From Nematostella vectensis (taxonomy: Eukaryota; Cnidaria; Anthozoa; Actiniaria; Edwardsiidae), in the NCBI RefSeq assembly GCF_932526225.1, contig NC_064044.1, positions 13,468,953 to 13,532,952 on the forward strand: a stretch of DNA of 64,000 nt, read 5' to 3'. The notes under the pieces were generated by a model. The model saw nothing but the letters and a program-made list of their open reading frames with translations. It made no database searches and was not told the origin of the DNA. The number at the start of each line of letters is the position of its first letter. The stretch's first letter is position 1. The translations under genes and the position numbers were made by a program. Below, piece by piece: positions 32,948 through 46,000 of the stretch.

Positions 32948-33217
32948 CGACCAATATAGAAGGGATCCAGTATAAGCCGAAGCTGAGGACGATCGCGAAA
33001 AGAGTGTTTGTTGCGCGGGATGAAGCGGTAGCGCGCTGATGATAGCCGTCGTCTTTGGGTTGCCTTTGGTAGTTGGGGATTGTTTGAAGACTTATTTAGG
33101 TTATCCTGTTAAAAAAAAAGAAGATTACACAGCTTTAAAAGCGAAACCGTCTTATAAAAGAAATAGGAACATCCCTTTTCTACACCTTTCAAATTCGAAG
33201 GCGAGGAACGGACCTTA
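32948..33217 (-). pseudogene. GPCR exon 2/intron fragment, unit 2
   Basis: Copy of the broken GPCR fragment of unit 1, with the same internal deletion. It shows that the fragment was already in place before the 9.1-kb segment duplicated. Confidence 0.8.
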
Positions 33218-33465
33218 AAGCAGGGGAAAACGTTTTTCTTTCTACTTCTGTAAATTTGGGATTTCATGAAATTACAAATTATAGATTTTAAATAGACTAT
33301 TACGTGGATATGAAAGCAAAATGAACTAGAGAATCCATTTCAGGCGAAAATGATTTCTTCGTCGGACTCTAGTCTGAACTACGCCATATTCGCTTTAGAG
33401 AGTGCTTTATTTTCAGAGAGTATGAGTGTTTTTACCTCGTGGCTTGATTTTTATATCTGCACGCT

Positions 33466-36400
33466 TTAGAGAGTAATAGTTTTTGTACCTCGTGGCTTTA
33501 TTTTCATCTCTGTTCGCTTTAAAGACAAATAATGACCCTTCCATTCACTCCAGATAATTCCTTCTCCATACGAGGTACTGTCGTTGAGATATTTGCCGTT
33601 AAGATGTGAGGAAAAGCAATCAGTGAACCACCACGCTCCTTTAAACTTAGCAGCGCAGTTCTCATCTCCATTCTGGTCATTGTCTTTGTCTTGGGTTGAA
33701 AATGCCGCGTTGTTATGCCACTCTACGAAGGAATCTCCAGCAGTACCTGATAAGGGGATAGACATCAAGCCAAACATTACATAGGTCATTCCCAGGATTC
33801 CATTTTGAATCTGACAGGAAGACGAGGCTTTGAGCAGTATAAATGTAGCATTTTGCCCTATTTCTAAAGGATACCGTTGTTTTTCTTATGTTAATTGTCT
33901 TTGGTGCAGTCTGAAATTTTCGCACAGATGTTCTTATCAAAGCCTCGTTTCCGTGTAAGAGTCGAAATGACACAAAAATCACAGTAAGGGTTTTTGGTGA
34001 CTTCTTAGCGGCTTTGTTTTGGGCAAGGGGGGGTGAAGAAGGCCTCGCAGCGGCAGCGTCAAAACAAAACTCACCAAAGTACGAAGCCACACTAATACGG
34101 TATTTGTCGGACTCCGCTGCTGTTGCAAAGTACCCGTACTGAGCGTATGTTTTACTGCCCTCTGCGTCCCCCAAGTCCACTCTCAGCTCGTTAATGGTCA
34201 CATTGGTCAGCCTGTAGATTTTTTCCAGTCCTAGCCAAAACTCTCCCTGAAGGTCACCAAACCCGTGCTTGTACTCGGTCCAGTTTCGATAGAAGTCAAC
34301 TGAGCCATCTTCGCGTCTCTGGAACACAGTCCAGCCCCCGCCGGAAGTTTCCTGGTCGCAGAAGACCTACAGAAAAAGAACCAGAATACAATTAAAAGAA
34401 AATATGTTTATTTAGCAAGAAAAGTAATGAGAAAGTCATAAGAAATTATGTCGAATAATGCATGATCATTTTAGATGTATTTACTACTTGGTCCCCTTTT
34501 GCACGACGACACACCTTTCATGTGCGCAGCAGGAAACGGCGTAAAAAGAAGTGACAAGTAATTGATTATTTCAAATGGCTTTCTTATTAAACGTACCTGG
34601 AATGCACCTTTGCCGTCAGGATCCACTGTATACACACCGCTTGTGTTCGAACCACGAGAAAGAATTGTTGCACAGTTCTCATTAACTAAACAAAAGGCAA
34701 TTTGACGTGAGTGCAGGACGTAAATAAAAACTTTGTCAGTTAAAACGAAGACTTTTGACTCGGCTCTTGCTATTGATAACAAAGCAGCCGAGCTTTCACT
34801 ACTTTTATGAGGCTTATTATATATTGTTTCTTCGATTATTCATTGCATATACTGGAAAGAAATAAAAGAAAACGAATAATTCTCAGGTTGAATAACAATT
34901 CAGGACTCGGGTCTTTCTGGAATAAAAAATAAATAAACTGGTTTAAGGGAAGTAACATGAGAGAATCCTTTTCCAGGTCTATACCTCTTTCACAGTGTCT
35001 TCCCGTATGTCCAGGCAAACAAGTGCACGTATAGTTTTTACCGTCTTGTGTGTTGTTACAAATACTGCCATTACTGCACGGGCTAGAGAAGCAGGGCTTG
35101 TCTGGAGTAAATAAAAAAACACATCGACGAAATAAACAGTGGATAAAAGTATATCAGCACTCTGGAATTGAAGGTTAAGAATAAGACGGAAAACGTAATA
35201 CCACATGATGATGTATCGATAGGACAGACGCACGAAAATCCTTCATTCACGAAGTCGGCTTTGCACATTCGGTTACTTGGGCATGAACCAACAACGCAGT
35301 CGTTCTAAGAGTAAAGAAAATGTTTACTGCAAAATGCAATATTAGCATAATTCCTGGCTTTTGTATTTTTTTTGCCCACTATACCTTGCATATTAATTGC
35401 AGTTGATATCCCATTAAAAAACAATGGAACCACTTCTCTGGTAAATCAATGACACAATAAGTTTTGGCATAGCAAAAACGAGTGATTACTTTCAGGCTAA
35501 GACAATTCTAGTATACTAAGGTTATACCTTGGTCCCGAGGTACACACTTCCTGCTTCATACACAAGGTCTTCTGGGTGTTGATGATGAGTCGACGTGCTG
35601 GTCAGGCAGGTTTGAGTCGCGGGGAAATAATTGACTGATTGACAGTAGTGGTTGGGACTGTAGAACAAGCACTTGACAATGCACCCCGCTTCTGTTTCTC
35701 CAGTGAAGGTGGATTCATTGTGACGCTTTAGATATTTCCCATCAACTCTATCCTTCATCTCCAAAATCTTACACCCAGTGCCTAACAAAGGAAAATTATA
35801 AGATTTGCCACTAAATGGCTAAACAAAGCCCAGGTAAAATTTCTAGCTACTTGCCGGGTCATCAGCGATATGTTCTGTCTGTTTGTTTAGTACCGAAATT
35901 GTGTTTGTGTATAGTTCTTGGAAAGATAATAACTCGATTGTTACAAGTTATAGCATGGCACGAGGGGAATTCGGTGATTAAATGTCACCACACACCGAGG
36001 GATGATAAGTTGAAGTCCAGACGCCGGATGATCACCGAGGAAATAAACTCGCATTTACGAGTAATATTAAGTTGGATGAGCAAACACGGTTCAATGGATC
36101 AGGACATTGCATACGCCACAGGCTTACCAACCTCTCAGTCAGTCTCCAATCAATCCCAGTACTAGCTCGAATATTTTCACGATTGATCACCTCCTGTAAT
36201 TGTCCTATAATTGTCTTATATCCTAGAATAAAGGTCACAGTAAACTCTCATTGTTTTTGGTGTGTATTTATTCAGAATAAGCGGTATTTCTAACACTTGG
36301 GCAGTTGAGGATTGGGCCGCGTTACTTGATGCCTCTCAAAAGAAGTAAAGGCAGGCAGGCAGGCTTCGGAGACAGGCTATCAGATCAAGCGGCCAGAATT

Positions 36401-39400
36401 GAAGTACGAGTAAAATCTCGAAAATCACCCACCACAGTGCGGTAGGATATAAATGTCTCCATGTCCCCAGCGAGTTTCAGCCTCCGAAACAACCTCTTTC
36501 TACTAGAAAAGGCTAAGTTTTTAAACATTTCGGCAACACAGAAACGATAGAGGAATCCGTGGATGCAACGCTATTTGTCACCAGATGCATGCTGTCGGTA
36601 AAGAGTCAAGCCAAGCCATGCTGTCAAATTTGAATGTTGCATCCACGGAGTCCGACCAGACCTCATGGTTCCTTCAGACCTATTTACCTAGTTCCTATTG
36701 TTGGTCAGCGTCTGTTAGTCAGCGGCAGTCGCATCACTGTACGAACGGAGTCCGCCATGTTGGATTTAGAATAAAGGTTTATTCACCCCACTGCGCGTAT
36801 TGCACACCCGACTTGGCGTCAGAAGGATATGTCGAACCCGAAGAGACCGAAGCTAAAGCTGCTAGCGAAAAGATGTTGCGAAAACTTCAAAAACTTCGAG
36901 CTCCGATTCAACGATTATTGCATACAAGCGAACAATCGGGACATGGGAATAGACCCCGGAACAGAACGCCTGGAACACTACAAGACCCTTCTAGAAATAT
37001 CGGCATTGGGATCCTCCCTACCCGATGAAGCTTTGCCCGTCATGAGATAAAATATCGACTAACAAATACCAGATGGAGAAAAAAACAAACCATTGGTTTG
37101 GATGGAAATAACTACGAGCGCACTATACAGGCACCACAGGGGGCTCACTTTTAACCGATAGATTCAAGTTTTGGACGTCGTGCCAAGCAAAACACAAGTC
37201 CATACAAGGGCGGGAGGTCAAGGTCCGACAGCCGAGCAGCCTCTATGCATACGGAGAGCTGAACGACGAATTATCCCGAGACAAATTCACACAACCTAGA
37301 TACAGACAGCTCCTCCAAAAGCCCGGGAAGCGCTACTTCACGACCATAACACTTTCAACGACAGGGTCGTCTTTTAAGCCGGTCAAGTTTCATATCGACA
37401 TAGCAGCTACCTGCAACACGATGTCCTACAACCTCGGGCAATATGATAATTTGACTCCGAAATGAAATCTTATGTCTTGATAGTGTTGAAAAATGCACGT
37501 ATCCCTACTTCAACTGGATGTATTAGCCTTGGTTTTGCTCCTACAGCTGCATTTATCTTTGCAGATACTTCGACAGCCAAGATTATAGATTTTTCTATTA
37601 TGACGTCATCACATGACGCCATCACCTAATGATGTCATCAAAATTTAGATGTTCATAAACCATGATGCCATGCCTAAATTCATTCCATTTAACAAATGTT
37701 TGGAGGATTTATACGTCTTGAAGTTTTCCTTGCAACGACCCTCAGAGATATGTCCAAACACCCATAATACATTTTGACTTTTAAAAGGACAACATTATTG
37801 TGGAGCTCCCACGCGGCGCGAAGCGAAGCGCCGCGTGAGCGGAGCCCCATACCTAAAAAAGTGGTATACAAAATATGGTAAACATTGGTAACCCATCAAC
37901 TCGTTTTCGTGACACGATGTCCGTCCTTCTGTCCCTTAAAAAAGCATCGTATGACAACCAAACTTGGCAGATGTCATGTATGTGTCAAGGGAGGGTCACT
38001 TGATTTGTGACGTCATCGATGACGAATATGCTGACGTCATAAAAATAACAAATATTTTTATTTCACGAAGGAAACATCATATGGCAACCAAACTCGGTGT
38101 CATGAACTCATCACGTGTTGTGTGACATTATCGATGACGTCACTTAAAGCAAAAAACGAAACATCATATAACAACCAATCTTGATATGTGTAATGAAGGT
38201 GTCAAGGGGGGTGCATCAATAGTCACGTGATTATGACGTTATCAATGACGTTACTAGAAGCAAACATATGATGACGTCATCAAAACAAAAAAAAATTCAT
38301 TAAAGAAACATCGTATGTCAACAAAGCTCTGTAGGTGTGATGTATGTTTCAAGTGGGGTGCAATGAGATGGTCACGTGACGTCATTGATGACGTCAATAA
38401 AGTAAAAGTATCCTGACTCCTAAACATCATATTACAACTAACTCATTATCTGTCATGTAGATGTCAAGGTTGGAGAAAAGGTGGTATAACAAATTGGCGC
38501 GTGATCTGTGAAATAGTTTACTTCGTCAAAAAAGAAATTATAGTAATTTTTAATATTTCTTAAATTATCAAGCGAAAATAAGCAAAGATTTGGTAGGAAC
38601 TCCGCTTTTAAGTAATGCCTAAATCTAAATATTAAATATTTGTATGCAACATTTCTTCGCATATTGGACCATTGCTAGTTTTCAAGTTATTTCTGGGAGT
38701 AGTTCCCTCCAGTTAAGATATCAGCATATATATTAAAAAACACTACTGTTTATATATTGTACGGAGATCAGAAATAAAGCTGTTGTTGTTGCTAAGAAAA
38801 TCAAACAAAAAAGCAAACGTTAGTTGGAAAATCAATTACGTTTATTTAAATACCAAAAACGTTTATTTAGCTACCAACTTTGCAATGAGCAATTAAAGGG
38901 TAGTTCAAAAGTAATACGAAAACGGCGGATATCCCTTAGGGAAAGGGAAATCACCACATCCCACTATCATCACAAATAGCCGAAATTATTTTCGAACTTG
39001 AATTAGTAGCAAATTTCATGTTTTGTAATGGAGAACCAAACACTCTTGATGAATGGAGTTGTCTGCAGAGGTACTGGTATTAGCTGGGCTAGCTACTCAT
39101 GTAGCGAAGAGGTAGAGTGAGTAATGATATTTTCATCATAGTCTATTCATGAACTTTCCATACGATCAAATATTAAATTCACTATTTGACCCCTGTAACG
39201 CCAATAATAATAAGATCATAAAGGGTGCAAAGATCCAAAAGAGTCTTTTTAAGACACTACAGCTTGACAGTAAAGACAATATGTCAATGAAATTAGCATG
39301 AAGCAGCACAAAACGATTGCCATTTGCGTCGCTTAAGAGGTTTGTTTTCTAAATACCGAGGCGTTTTCACACCAACCATTCCATTCACGCCGTGAAAGAG

Positions 39401-40295
39401 ACTCACACGAAAGCGAAAGTTGATTTTTGTTGTTGTTGTCATTTTTAATTTAAAAAAGCCATATAATAAAACTTTTATTAACTTTGCTTTCTCGTTTAGT
39501 AAGTAGTTAGTACTATACTTTTTTACGTTTTTGCTATGTATTTATTAATTTCCTTTTTTGTGGCAGACCTCCTGTAAATAGTTTTTATAGCTAGGAGGCT
39601 AGGAAGTGGAGTTGCACATTAAATATATTATTTGTCTTGGCCTAGAAACGTGTATTGAGCCTCAAGAAATCTTATCATCAGTTCTCCTATCTTTATTGAC
39701 TTATTGATGTCCAAGAAAAGTGTAAATAAACTCCGATATACTTTGTTTGACTATTTTATGGGCCAAAAACGAGTCGATTAAGTAAAACTCTGGTTAATGA
39801 ACACGACTATTTGGGTATTTTGATTGATTCTTGTAAATAAACTCCGATATATTTGATTCGACTAAAGAAATGTGAAAATAAACTTCAAAATTTTTTTGTA
39901 CTATTTTAGAAACCAAACAACTTCAAATATATTCCGATATACTTGTTTTCACTAATTCAAATACATAAACACTTAAAATATAAATTGACCATCTCGTGTA
40001 AAAAAGGTATGTTAATGTTGTCATTTCAGAAATGTGAAAAGCAAATTTAAAAGCTTTTTCTGGTTTCTACAGCTGGGCGAACAGGCCTTGCCCTTTTCGT
40101 TTCCCATTCAAAGTCCCCGAATTAATAATACTTCTGGTACAACCAAAAAAAAAAAACGCTCTGCACGAAATAGCCCAATATAATAACTTTATATAACGCA
40201 GTTTTCCCGAACTTTCCGGACTTACCCTTTGCAGAACAAGCACAGCACAGTAGAATACTGACGACAAGAACAGAACTAATATCCTCTTTCTGCAT
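33466..40295 (-). CDS. FREP3: secreted PAN-EGF(x2)-fibrinogen-domain protein
   Basis: Seven exons in frame (1206 nt, 401 aa): 40295-40226, 35781-35528, 35304-35202, 35101-34985, 34685-34597, 34366-34075, 33746-33466. The domain plan is that of FREP2: signal peptide 1-23, PAN 24-108, atypical EGF 109-142, EGF 143-181, FReD 182-401. The FReD exons appear to encode the same amino acids as FREP2. Differences fall in the PAN exon (Q to E, D to E), the first EGF-like exon (P to S) and the second (A to G, Y to H). At two of these (SSC and SNGS) FREP3 agrees with FREP1 and FREP2 is the odd one. All splice sites are intact. The open last intron (33747-34074) is 328 nt. Confidence 0.9.
36825..37462 (+). 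pseudogene. LTR-retrotransposon gag/protease remnant in FREP3 intron 1
   Basis: Second copy of the remnant at 27715-28345. Its first frame (36829-37050) is longer because unit 1 carries an extra base near 27763. The protease-like end again has D-I-A in place of the usual D-T/S-G. It is antisense to FREP3. Confidence 0.55.
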
Positions 40296-41576
40296 CATTG
40301 CCTCAAGCAAAATGAGGTTTATGGAAATAACTCCGTACCTTTTTAACACGTACGTGTTACAGCTGTGTCGGGGATAATGATTAATGTTCACCTGAGGCAT
40401 CGCCCTTTTTCGTTTCCCATTCAAAGTCCCCGGATTAATAATACTTCTGGTACAACCATTTACCCCACTGGGAAGAAAATTAGTGTTTTCTTTATGGTAG
40501 AAAATCACCATGAAATTAACTGGAGCACTTTTTTATGAACCTTTTTCTGTTCGAAAAGCTAAAAAGACTTTTAATTTTTACCAAAAGCTGATTTGATTTT
40601 TGTGTGCCTAGAAACCAGAAACGAGCCTCGCCAAATTTGATAATTTGACTATTGAAGCCGAGATACGTAAAAAAACGTATCGGCGTGTGTGACTTTCTTT
40701 TGGCCGCGAGAACATGCAATTTGGTGGATTTGTTTTAGCAGAGTGGTAGACTGGTTAGAAAAGCCTGAGAACTTTAGAGGATATGAACAACATTGGGCAA
40801 TCGTCACTTGATTAGGCTCTTGCACATACCAAGCGTATAGTGCAATAAAACGAAAGAAGAGAATGCGTATATTATTAGGACATAAAACGTTTTATTTGAA
40901 AAGTTTCTCTTCTTTTCACATTCTTTTCATTTGATTTATTTGCATGTTTTATCGCCATTACGTCTTTAGGAGTGCGGTATTAATCCAAATAGCAACGATT
41001 CTCCCCTGGACTTGTGCACGGTCATGGTCAGATTTGTATTAACTAGACCAAAAGAGCAAGTATGGTTCAACGAACATTCGTGTTGAAGAATCTTTCATTC
41101 TCCCATACTTCTCTTATGCTCATTTTATAACTTCAATATAAGGCCGTAGACTTCTTGTGAGGTTCTCGATGACTTAACCATCAGGTTGTATCTTTAGAAA
41201 CCATATGATATCTTGTCTGAAGATATTTCTAAAATGCAATATGAATATGTCGAAGGATTTAGATAAATTTGAACCCTGTCCTCCACGTATCAGTTTCCGT
41301 TTAAAAAATTAACATTTTTGTTCCGTTTTCAAAAAGATTCGCGTGCACACCAATCGTTTTCATTTTGATACGACACTGCCCTACGAAAACGCAAAAACGA
41401 TAAGAAAACGATAAGCTCTACAGTACATGCGTACTAGGTCTAGCCTCCTCGCGACTTCAATATTATCGGCTGTCACTTTCCCTGAATTGTAAACAATAGT
41501 CGTGTGATACAACAATGACAACAACAGTGCAAAATAGCAATGAAAGGGGAAGTGGCGAGGCTGCTAGGACTGTTTT
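40296..41576. other. Upstream region of FREP3 to the end of unit 2
   Basis: No gene is seen. The content parallels 31168-32485 but with a single copy of the 54-bp unit near 41500. The right edge (ctgctaggactgtttt) leaves the duplicated sequence and enters unique DNA at tatctagacttac. Confidence 0.6.
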
Positions 41577-41589
41577 TATCTAGACTTAC

Positions 41590-42060
41590 GAAGTCGAGTT
41601 ACTGAGAAATCCAAGAGAAAACAGAAATCCAAGAATAAAAAGTTGTACGAACAGCCGAAAATGTCGATTGGGAGGGCGTGCAAAGCAAATATCGCGACAT
41701 TTCGAATCTTTTTCAAAGACAATATCCCACTAAGGAAGACACGGAATACTTTGGCTCCTATTGACTCCCCTGCAACCGATGACACACCTGACACGGATGA
41801 TCCTACGGAAAAAAACAACAAACAAACAAACAAACAAGGAGAAACATACTAAATGCAAAGCACCATGGCTACAAAGGAGAAAAACTAAAGAGAAAGTTGT
41901 TTTTGATACCCAGGTCCTTGGTGCTGCCCAAGAGGAGCTGCAGATAAAAAAAAACAGTTGCTGGAAAAAAATGTGGACAGGCAGTACTCTGACAGTTTGA
42001 AAAGTTCACCACCAGCATAGAGAGGCTAATGAGCTCGATTTCCAGTGGTTTTGCCATGCT
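41590..42060 (+). pseudogene. Lysine-rich and coiled-coil coding remnant, possibly a transposon-associated Myb/SANT protein
   Basis: A plus-strand frame reads LDLRSRVTEKSKRKQKSKNK and continues MSIGRACKANIATFRIFF..., ending at a stop near 41850. A second frame gives KVVFDTQVLGAAQEELQIK followed by IERLMSSISSGFAMLQQYQP, so at least one frame change separates them. The tail pattern (helical EELQ then a Ser/Met-rich helix) is like the C-terminus of Myb/SANT partner proteins of Harbinger elements. This is inference; no SANT domain is visible. Confidence 0.35.
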
Positions 42061-42429
42061 GCAGCAATATCAGCCTGCACGCCATTTCTCTCCACAATTT
42101 GCACCCCAACCAGAGCCTTTGGCCTTTGAGTTCACAGTGAGACAACTCTCTGCACCCCTGTTGTGTGTCCCGTGTACTTCCACTGGACAGTATTCGTTTC
42201 CCCGGTCTCATTTTTATGGTACTAGTACTTTTGACGCAAAAATATCTATAATAATCTGATTATGAAGCCATTCTCTGCTACCTGCACAGAAGCAAGAGCA
42301 GCATTTGTATGGCAGTAAAAATATGACATAAAAGTTAACCATTATTTGCATTTTTATTGATTGTACCCCTTTCCCAACAAAGAAAATAACTCACGCCAAA
42401 ACATCAAAATACTTTTTTTTTTGGTGTTT

Positions 42430-42725
42430 TATAGCGGAGCCAGCGCGGAGCTCCATATGTATAGAAATATGGTATAGCTATGCGACTTGGTTTTGTGGTC
42501 ATCACGCGGGTATCCTGGTGTCACAATCCATCCATCCAGTCAATCGCGCAACTCCCAGGCCCCCTCGGTCTTACGTTTTTAGCGGAGCCAGCGCGGCCGT
42601 AGGCCGCGCGCGGAGCCCCATAGATATAGAAATGGTCTATAACTAGGCGACTCAGTTTTTGTGGTCAATGACGTCATTGTCACAAGCTGCCATCCATCCA
42701 GCCAGCCGCGATCTGCCTCGGCACA
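42430..42725. repeat. Two adjacent copies of the gcggagccccata repeat
   Basis: Copy one begins tagcggagccagcgcggagc near 42433, copy two begins tagcggagccagcgcggccg near 42579. Each continues with tatagaaat, a gcgactyrgtttt segment and a ccatccatccagycag end. They match the repeat at 16130-16240. Confidence 0.7.
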
Positions 42726-43037
42726 GGCCTCTAGAGCGCGCAAAACAATATGGCGGATGAGTATTTCTGTCCCTCTCAAAAACACACGAAAACGACTGCA
42801 GAAAAGCCAAGAATTGTCGAATAAGAAGAGCTTGAAAACAATCATTCGTGGGAATGCTAACCACGGATATGAACTTGTCTAATTACGTGCAAAAGACTGT
42901 GTAAAAGCATGGTTAAAAGTTTTGAAGAATCAGTCTTGTGCTCGAGTCAAGGTCAGCTGAAATTTCAGAGTAAGCCACAAGATAAAGAAAGAAAAAACAA
43001 GCTAATTTTATAGACACCTTCTCCGAAAAGTGCTCCT

Positions 43038-46000
43038 ATGTTTTGTTCTTGCACTGGCAGACGGAGGTAAGTTTGCGTATTGTATTAAAGTACTTAGCGT
43101 AACGATCTTTCGGAGTTGTTTTCTTCTCAAACTTTGAACACCTTTTTTATTGTTGAATTTAATTTATACTTTAAGTACTCACCTCAGGGAATAAGATCTC
43201 TAAATCTGCCATTCACCATCTATCATAGGAAAATTATAACTACTTTTCATGAATGAATTGAATATAAGCTTATATTACCAGAGCTGTCAACTCTGTCACA
43301 AGATTTTGGACCTCATCATAAACCTAATGTTTGTGAGAATGTTTATACATTCTCTGTATTCATCCGCATTGGCTCTCTTGTTTTGTTTTTTTCACATATT
43401 TGCTGTATTTCATCCGATTTCACAAGATTTCTGTCCAAGTTGGGTTGACAGCTATGATATACTAGAAATAAAACCAAAAGTTATTTTTAATTTATTTCAA
43501 TGAATGTTTGGTCAAATTCTCACAAAGATGAGCAAGGCTTAAATGAATTACTTGGGTAAACTCCAGCTTTCTTTGGAGAAAGAAATAGAGAACTGGTTTC
43601 CTTAAGCCTTAAAGAAATTGAGAGCTGGTCTCCTAAAACCCTAAGTATTAGTAATTTGTGAAAAACAACATATATTTGATAAACACTTGAAATTTAAATC
43701 GACTATTCTGGAATTCTGTTTTGATTTAAAAAAAAAGGTGCACATACATATTAGGACCTTGAGGATCTGTTATTACCTAAAAAATATGCCTTGTTTTCAT
43801 ACCACCTACAATATTTTCAATAACCCTTGGTATCTCAATGTTTTCTTACAAACCTTAAAAAACTTTTTTTTTCTCATGTCACAATATAATGTGGTCCAAA
43901 AGTAAAATTCAGGTTCATAGAAAGCCAAGACAGCTTTTTTTGTAGATGAGCAATTTGCTCAAAAGCAATGGTTTTTTCCCTCTGCAGCTTCTCCTATAAA
44001 AGCTCTTTCAACCTCTGGCTCATCAGATCATAGAGCCTTATGAGACAGCAAAGTTCATATGTTCGTTTTCTGTAATGGGTATCATTTTAGAAAATTTTAG
44101 TTGGGACTATTTTTAGTTTCAGGTTTTATGAATTAGGTTTTTGTGGTATAATATTTGTATCCTATTTTTAGTTTTAGGTTTTATGAATTAGGTTTTTGTG
44201 GTATAATATTTGTATCGTAAGGAAATTACCAGTTTTTTCTTACCAGTTTTCTTACCAATTACCAGTTTTTTCTCTGCATAATCTGTCATGGCGGCCAGCC
44301 ACGGCCTCGAGGGCTCTCTAACTTTGGAAAGCCTACGCAAACTATGGAAGGACGAACTCCTGAAGGATGTTCGAAATGAAGTTAAAGTTGCTGTTATACA
44401 ACTTAAAGAAGAAATGAATTTATTTCGCAAGAAAATCGATGAAATCGAGGCATCTCAAAAATTTCTTGCAAGTCAATACGATAAAGTCCTGAGTAATCTA
44501 CAAGGTACCAACCGATCTGTCCAAGACATGAATGCCAATATACAGCATGTAACGCAAGATCTAATCGAGACCAAAGAGTGGCTCGATGAACTCGACTCTC
44601 GCCTAGACGAACAACAACAATATGGTCGACGGGATTGCCTTGAGTTCGTCGGGATACCAAAAGTCGACAACGATGATCCTGTCAAGCTTGTCATCGAAAC
44701 GGCAGCCTTGGCTGGAGTGGAGGTTAAAGAAGATGACATTTCCATTGCACATCGCCTAAAACCTACAAAGAAAGGGCAAGATAGGATAATCGCCAAGTTC
44801 ATTAGAAGATCCAAGCGAGACGAAGTCTATTCTAATCGGAAAAACCTCAAACAGAAGCGTACGAAGGATCTACCTACAGTCCGAGATCAGCCAGCAGAAT
44901 CCGGCGTCAGCCGAACAGCACATATCTTTATAAACGAGAGTTTAACACCTTATAGGAAGAAACTGTTTAGTCGGATTTCTAATTACAGACGTCAATGCAA
45001 CTTTAAATTTATTTGGACAGCAAATGGAAAAATTTGGCTTCGTGAAAGCGAAACCTCAAATTCCATCGGATTTATATCCGACGCTGAATTTAATGAATTT
45101 TTAGATTGCCAGTCTCAACATTACTAGAATGGCCAACGAGGAAATCGAGGAAATTGTAAGTAATCCCCTGCCTTTTAGCTCGCTTTCCGATCAAAGATTC
45201 AATGTTTTTGTTGGAAACTGGTCAGGAGATATTGCTAACAGCAACATGCATAATGACATCTTTAATCTACTCACTAACCCTGATAAATCTGATGAATCTG
45301 ATTCTGACCTCATGCTCTCTAGTCCATCTTCCGAATACTTTTCGATCAACAAATTGAACAAATTAATCAAAAAGTCGAATGAAGGCCCTTTCATTCTGCA
45401 CTGCAATTCAAGGAGCCTGTCTAAGAATTTTGACCTCCTTGAAGATATTTTATATTTAATTGATTCCAAGCCTCAAATTATTGCTGTCACTGAGACTAAA
45501 CTAAATGATTATTCTGTCAAGAACATAAATTTTAAAAATTACAATTTTTTTCACAATGACTCTAAAACCAATGCTGGTGGCTCTGCCTTATATATTAACA
45601 ATTCTTTAAATGCTATACCCCGTGAAGATATAAAACTTACCTTACAATTCCTTCATAGAACAACTGAAATTGCATTTATTAAATAATCAGAATTAATATT
45701 GATCCACCCTGGCCAGATTTACTTTTCCTCACTCTAAAATATTATATTTTGTTTATTTATATATTATATATTGTAAAAAAAAAAAAAAAAAAAAAAATAT
45801 AATAATAATAATAATATTATAATAATATTATAATAATATCCTGTAAGACCCTCGAAATCTGACTGTGGCAGTGACCATCTCGAAAGCTTATGCTTCTATG
45901 GTCACTGCGCACCTTAAATTTTTTTTTCTTCTTAAGTACCGTAAATAGTTAACTTCCCCTTTTTTCTACCTGTATCCAAATATTCTTTATCTTATTCAAA

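Larger units (their letters stand above)
32486..41576. repeat. Tandem segmental duplication, unit 2 (contains FREP3)
   Basis: Second copy of the 9.1-kb unit. Differences from unit 1 include loss of one 54-bp tandem copy near 41500 (two copies in unit 1 at 32359-32466), retention of about 50 bp near 39105-39155 that unit 1 lacks, a deletion inside the CRE-rich repeat near 38020, and a 15-bp difference in the last FREP intron. Confidence 0.93.
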
